Shown piece by piece: positions 55,601 to 61,600 of a stretch of 64,000 bases of DNA. The stretch's first letter is position 1. Each line of letters opens with the position of its first letter. The stretch comes from Bombyx mori (lineage: Eukaryota > Arthropoda > Insecta > Lepidoptera > Bombycidae), in NCBI RefSeq assembly GCF_030269925.1, contig NC_085125.1:12958117-13022116 (forward strand), in the 5' to 3' direction. The notes under the pieces are model-generated. The model searched no databases and had not been told where the DNA came from. It saw only the letters and a list, made by a program, of their open reading frames with translations. Position numbers and translations under genes: made by a program.

Positions 55601-58600
55601 ACCGCTTGCTAGTCTTTTTTTTTAAATTTTTTTATTGCTTAGATGGATGGACGAGCTCACAGCCCACCTGGTGTTAAGTGGTTACTGGAGCCCATAGACA
55701 TCTACAACGTAAATGCGCCACCCACCTCGAGATATAAGTTCTAAGATCTCAGTATAGTCTCCCAGTTTACAGTAATAAAAAAGGCTATACCCAAGATTTC
55801 ATATACGTTTTCGTCGTTGAAGGCATTGTACACGACGACAATCCGGCACGCCGCTCCGATATCGGTGAACGTCCTGACGAACCTGCTGGCGACGCTGCAC
55901 GCGCCGGCGGCGGGCGCGCGCACGCTCACCGCCGTCAACGAGCCCGTGCGCGCGGAGCTGGCGGCCGCACCCTCCTCCGCGCACTCCTCCGCGCCCTCCG
56001 CCAAGGACACTAAACAAGTCTTCGTCGTCCTCCTTTGGATATTTTTAGTGGTTTTCAGTGAGTACCATTTTCATTTATCTTCATATTACAAAAACTATCT
56101 AGGTAGAGGGTAGACAGATTTTTCTGCTCAGATTATTGGATTGTCTTTTTGGCGGGAACGCGAGGAGTGAAGTTGTGTTACTTGTTTTATTTTGTCTATT
56201 CATCGTTTCTTCAGGTTTAAATGTGTAATAACGGTGGTTTATTAACTGCTTAGAATCTGAAAGTGAACAAATGTGGGGAAATGAAACAAAGCCGCTGGAC
56301 GTAACTACACGGGATCCTCCAAAAAGTCCACTGAAAAAAAACTCTGTAAATGACCACCATTTTACTGAGAATAGATTATATTTCATATCATATCATCTCA
56401 TCTCATATGATTTCATTTCATCCCAGTTGAATAATATCTCAAATTAATCATCTTTATTTCATTTCATTTCATATTATCATTTTTCATAATATTAAGAATA
56501 TAAATAAATTAAAATAAGACATGACCTAAAGGTCTTAGTTACCAGGTCATAAAATCCCTTAAAAAAATGATTATCGGACTTCAGTCTACCTGTAATTATT
56601 GCATTTGCAATAGTACAGATTTTTTTTTTTGCTTAGATGGGTGGACGAGCTCACAGCCCACCTGGTGTTAAGTGGTTACTAGAGCCCATAGACATCCACA
56701 ACGTAAATCCGCCACCCACCTTGAGATATAAGTTCTAAGGTCTCAGTATAGTTACAACGGCTGCCCCACCCTTCAAACCGAAAGGCATTACTGCTTCACG
56801 GCAGAAATAGGTAGGGCGGTGGTACCTACCCGTGCGGACTCACAAGAGGTCCTACCACCAGTAATTACACAAATTATAATTTTTCGGGTTTGATTTTTAT
56901 TACACTATGTTATTCCTTCACCGTCGAAGTCAATCGAGAACATATTTTGTTGAGTACGTATTTCATTAGAAAAATTGGTACCCGCCTGAGATTCGAGCAC
57001 CGGTGCATCGCTCAACACGAATGCATCGTTATGAAAATTATTTTGAATATTTATACTCGGCAAAGACTCATTAAGTCATACATTAAGTCCGCCTGTGTAC
57101 GACTTTTGTTTTGTGCATAAAGTATAAATAAATAAATAATATTATAAGCACCCTAATTTTACTATTAAAAAAAATAAACGATATAACCTAGACAGAAATC
57201 ACTTTAACTATAACTAACAACGTAAATTAAGTAAATTTAACAGAATGCAACTAAATTTTGACAAAAACTAAACTTTGACAATAATAACTTCGACAGTAAT
57301 AAAATACAACGATTGTGCAACGATGTGAACGTCCGTCCGTCCCGGCTGCCGCCAGCAAAAGATAAGGATGGCTTGTGCCCACGCCTCGAGCCCAGACGCG
57401 CCAACCCCCCCCCCCCCCCTTTCCTAACAACATCACGCCACGCGCCTTCCCGACATCACACCATCATTGACGTCACTTAGGCCACGTCTCCAGTGTCATC
57501 ATCAGCTTCTAACAATAAACACTCGACTCCCCAGCGATTCTATCGACGACCATAAACGCGGTGTCGCTGCCGTGTGCGGAGCGGGAGTCGGGCGCGCGGC
57601 ACACGCACGTCATGTCGGGCTGCCCGCCGGAGCTGCACTGGGCCTCCACGCTGCTGTTCCACCTGGCCGTCTGCACCGCGGCGCTGGTCGTCCCCACGCT
57701 GGTCATCGCGGCCACCGTCGAACGAGACCAGACCATCAACCAGCCTGGCTTCTTGCGTGAGTACGAATTTTTGGCGGGAACGCGAGCAGTGAAGTTGTGT
57801 AATTTGTTTATTTAGTGTTTTTTCAGAATTCTATGTGTAATAACGGTGATTTATTAACTGTTTAATATTTGTGAGAGTGCATAAATGTGTGAAAATGAAA
57901 CAAAGCCACTGGACCTAACTTCTCGGAATCCTCCAGAAACTCCACTGAAAACCATTTCAGTAAATGGCAACCATTTTACTGAGATTATATTTTATCCCAT
58001 ATCATCTCATTTCATTTTATATTACTCCGTATTATCATTTTTCATAAAAATAAGAATATAAATTAAAATAAGACATGACTTAAAAGTCTTGTATTACGAG
58101 GTCATAAAATCCCTTCAAAAAAAAAATAATGTGTAAGTACGACTTGCAAGTCCTGCGGTATTCTCCCTCTAGTTCCTATTCTTATTTGAATTAGACGCGA
58201 GGCAACTCTCCCTTATAGTTTGGATAGTGGGATTGCTGTTATACCGCTTGAAGGAAGTGTCGTTAATGGGTTACATCACGTCAGACAGGCCATGACTTTA
58301 TCTGACTTTATCTTCTTTTTTAGCATGAATAACCAAAAGGATCTAGTACTAGAAAACGTAATCTTCTTCCTAACGTTTTCCCGGTCTAATGCTACGATCC
58401 GCTTTCCTACTTAAACTCCTCCACTTTGCCCGGTTTTCGGCATCCTTCTGACTGAAGTTATTCTCCTCCATATCCAACCAGCGTTTCTTGGGCCTACCTC
58501 GGGATCTTGAACCTCTTGGGAGTACTGGAAAGAGTAATAAATGATTTTATTAATATTATTACTGAAGCGTGAAATGAAGTTTTTTGAAGTGAAACTTCTA

Positions 58601-61600
58601 ATGCGACTTCCAACAAGGTTGGTTTAAACGTTTAACGCTCCTGAGGAGAGGGAATAGAAAGAGACAGAGCGAGAGTGAATGTGTGGCACTCGAACGCATA
58701 TGCATAATATATCTGTTACAGGCCAGCGCGAGCGTTGGCAACGAGTATTTATATATATATATATATATTTCTATTTTAAATATATGTAATATAAATGTTG
58801 AAGATGTCACATCTCTTATACACAGCCTTCCCTATTACAAGAGCAATCTGATTTAAGGATGAAAAATGAAGAAAACCACAATAGTACATACACATCGAAG
58901 TAGAAGTTTCACTTCATTCGCGTATACCAAGTTGCACGTGCACCGTTTTGTTTTGTTTCACGTAGAATTATATATATAATATAAAATAATGCCGTATAAT
59001 ATACATATATAAATATATTTATTTTCAGTAACGTTCTTCCTAATCTTGGAGCTCGGCGCTATGGCTTTCTTCGCGTTAATATATTTAGTGAGCTTCCACT
59101 TCAACGAGACGTCGGCCACTATCGTGCTATCCGCCATCGTTATTATATTCGGTGAGTGTGGTTCGTGACATGTATGCCTAGTTAGTTTTTTGTAATCTCG
59201 ATCGCGTAAAAGTTAACTCATACAAATAAGTTTGCCGCTAGGGGCGCTGTTACGCTTTTTTTTCCTAACTATGCTTATAGCCTTGAGAGGGTATCTCAGC
59301 TTCTCCTTGACGTGTAGGTGAGCTCACGAGGCTCAAACAGGGAGTGTTGCTAGCACTGGCCCTATCAGGAGCAGTGTTTCGTAAAATCAAAATTTTGAAG
59401 TCGTCGTTTCCTAACGGATAAGACGTCCGGTGCATTCGTGTTGAGCGATGCACCGGTGCTCGAATCTCAGGCGGGTACCAATTTTTCTAATGAAATACGT
59501 ACTCAACAAATGTTCACGATTGACTTCCACGGTGAAGAAATAACATCATGTAATAAAAATTAAACCCGCAAAATTATAATTTGCGTAATTACTGGTGGTA
59601 GGACCTCTTGTGAGTCCGCGCGGGTGGGTGGTTTGAAGGGTAGGGTAGCCGTTGTAACTATACTTGAGACCTTAGAACTTATATTTCAAGATGGGTGGCG
59701 CATTTGCGTTGTGGATGTCTATGGGCTCCAGTGACTACTTAACACCAGGTGGGCTGTGAGCTCGTCCACTCAACTAAGCAATAAAAATAATAATAAAAAA
59801 TCTACCACCGGATCGGAAACGCGACCCACTGAGAAGAAGGTCCATGGGTTAATTTACTCGCCGAACCCTTCGTCACAAGCAACGGGTTCGACGAGGACGG
59901 TGACCGGGCTCTTACGCTACTACGCTATATAGTCACACAGAGCTATACAGTCTATATAGTGACAAGAAACACAATGCTTTTAAATTTTAATTAAATCACC
60001 AGAGCATCGGCTTAATTGGCTATGGCCGGTGTTTATGATACGCCGAAACGAAATAATACACAAACATATTTAGTATTCGTAATAATACATACATATCAAT
60101 GGTTGAAACAAAGGATTCTCAAAGTGGTCGACATTATTGAAAACTGATATTAAAGGTTCGGCAAGATCTAGTAAAAATAGACCCCTATTAATTAACACAT
60201 TCTCTTATTTAAAACTCTCAAGATACTGTATAGATTTTCTTATTTGTACCAACTTAGTTATAAGTATAGTTATAAGAATGACTAAAATTTCCGTGACACA
60301 GACCATTGTTGTATTTTTATTCACTGAAATTTCTCTCTATTTATTGTTAATTTATTTGTTAGAAAAAATTTTTAAGTGAGGACTCACTTAACCAAACACA
60401 ATGTTTTTAAATTAGTAAATATTCTGTATTCAATAGAGAAAAAACTAGAGATAGAATTTTTAAAGTAATTCGACTGAGGTATAAGTTCATTTTGGGATAT
60501 CTTGTCCGAAATGGCTTGGGAATCCCCGCTTCAAACCGATATATACTAACATATCATTCGATGTCACAAAGGGGCCTTGCTAATTCTAAATCGAACTGTT
60601 ATTGAGTGGTTTAACTCTCAGACCATTACCAATAACAATCCTTTGACAGTATACACACAACAGACTTATAACACTCCTATAACTCTATTATAAATAGGAC
60701 CTTAAGTTAACCATTGAACACAAGCTTTTATATTGTTCATCTGGGGGCAGTCAAGCTTCAGAACTTCTGTGTTTTGGATTCAGCGACATCTATCGCTGAT
60801 CAGATAAAATTTGGGGACGAGTGGAAGTTTGTCATTTTCAAATATTTCAAGATGCTCTACACTATGCGCTCTGTAGCATTGTGCGGGTGACTTTTGCCTG
60901 TATGACGTTAACATCTGTCAGTACCGCATGACTAGGGATGTGATGTTTAGCAATTCATTTTTATCGCTGACGATACTCGTAATAGTTTGTATTTAATAAA
61001 TAATAGTTAAAAAAATTATTAAAAATAAATTTTATAGAAAATATCAATAGGCGCATAATATTAATAGTTATAAATATTTTGATAATATCCCGAAAAGCAC
61101 CCCACGCTTTTTTTTATAATAGAATCATTTTTTCTTACACTATTTTTAATTCAAATTTATTAAAAATTATTTTCAATTTTTAGTTGTTTTTTTTTTTTCA
61201 TAATCATCTAAATCAATCGTTAACTTTTCCGAGAAATAGGTGATCGGCGCGCCTGCTGTTTTTTCCCTTCTTGGTTTTGACGCAGACCCTTCGGGTCTCA
61301 GGAAAACAAAAATCGCTAATCCTGATTATCCTAGTAAGGATAACGGATCGAACTATTTAAAATATTGAATTATCATCGGTCCTTAATAAGTATGCCAAAT
61401 TTCGAGTTAATCCGACGTTTTGAAGGGGGTCAAAATCATGTTCAAAGATTCCGTTACAGTTCGGTGATATTTGGTGATTCGGTGATTTCTTACCTACAGT
61501 TACATACATACTACCATACATACGTCTGAAGCTAATAAAAGTGTATTAACTATATCTCTTGTTTGATTTTTATTTTCATTTTTCTTCAGGCATCTTCACG

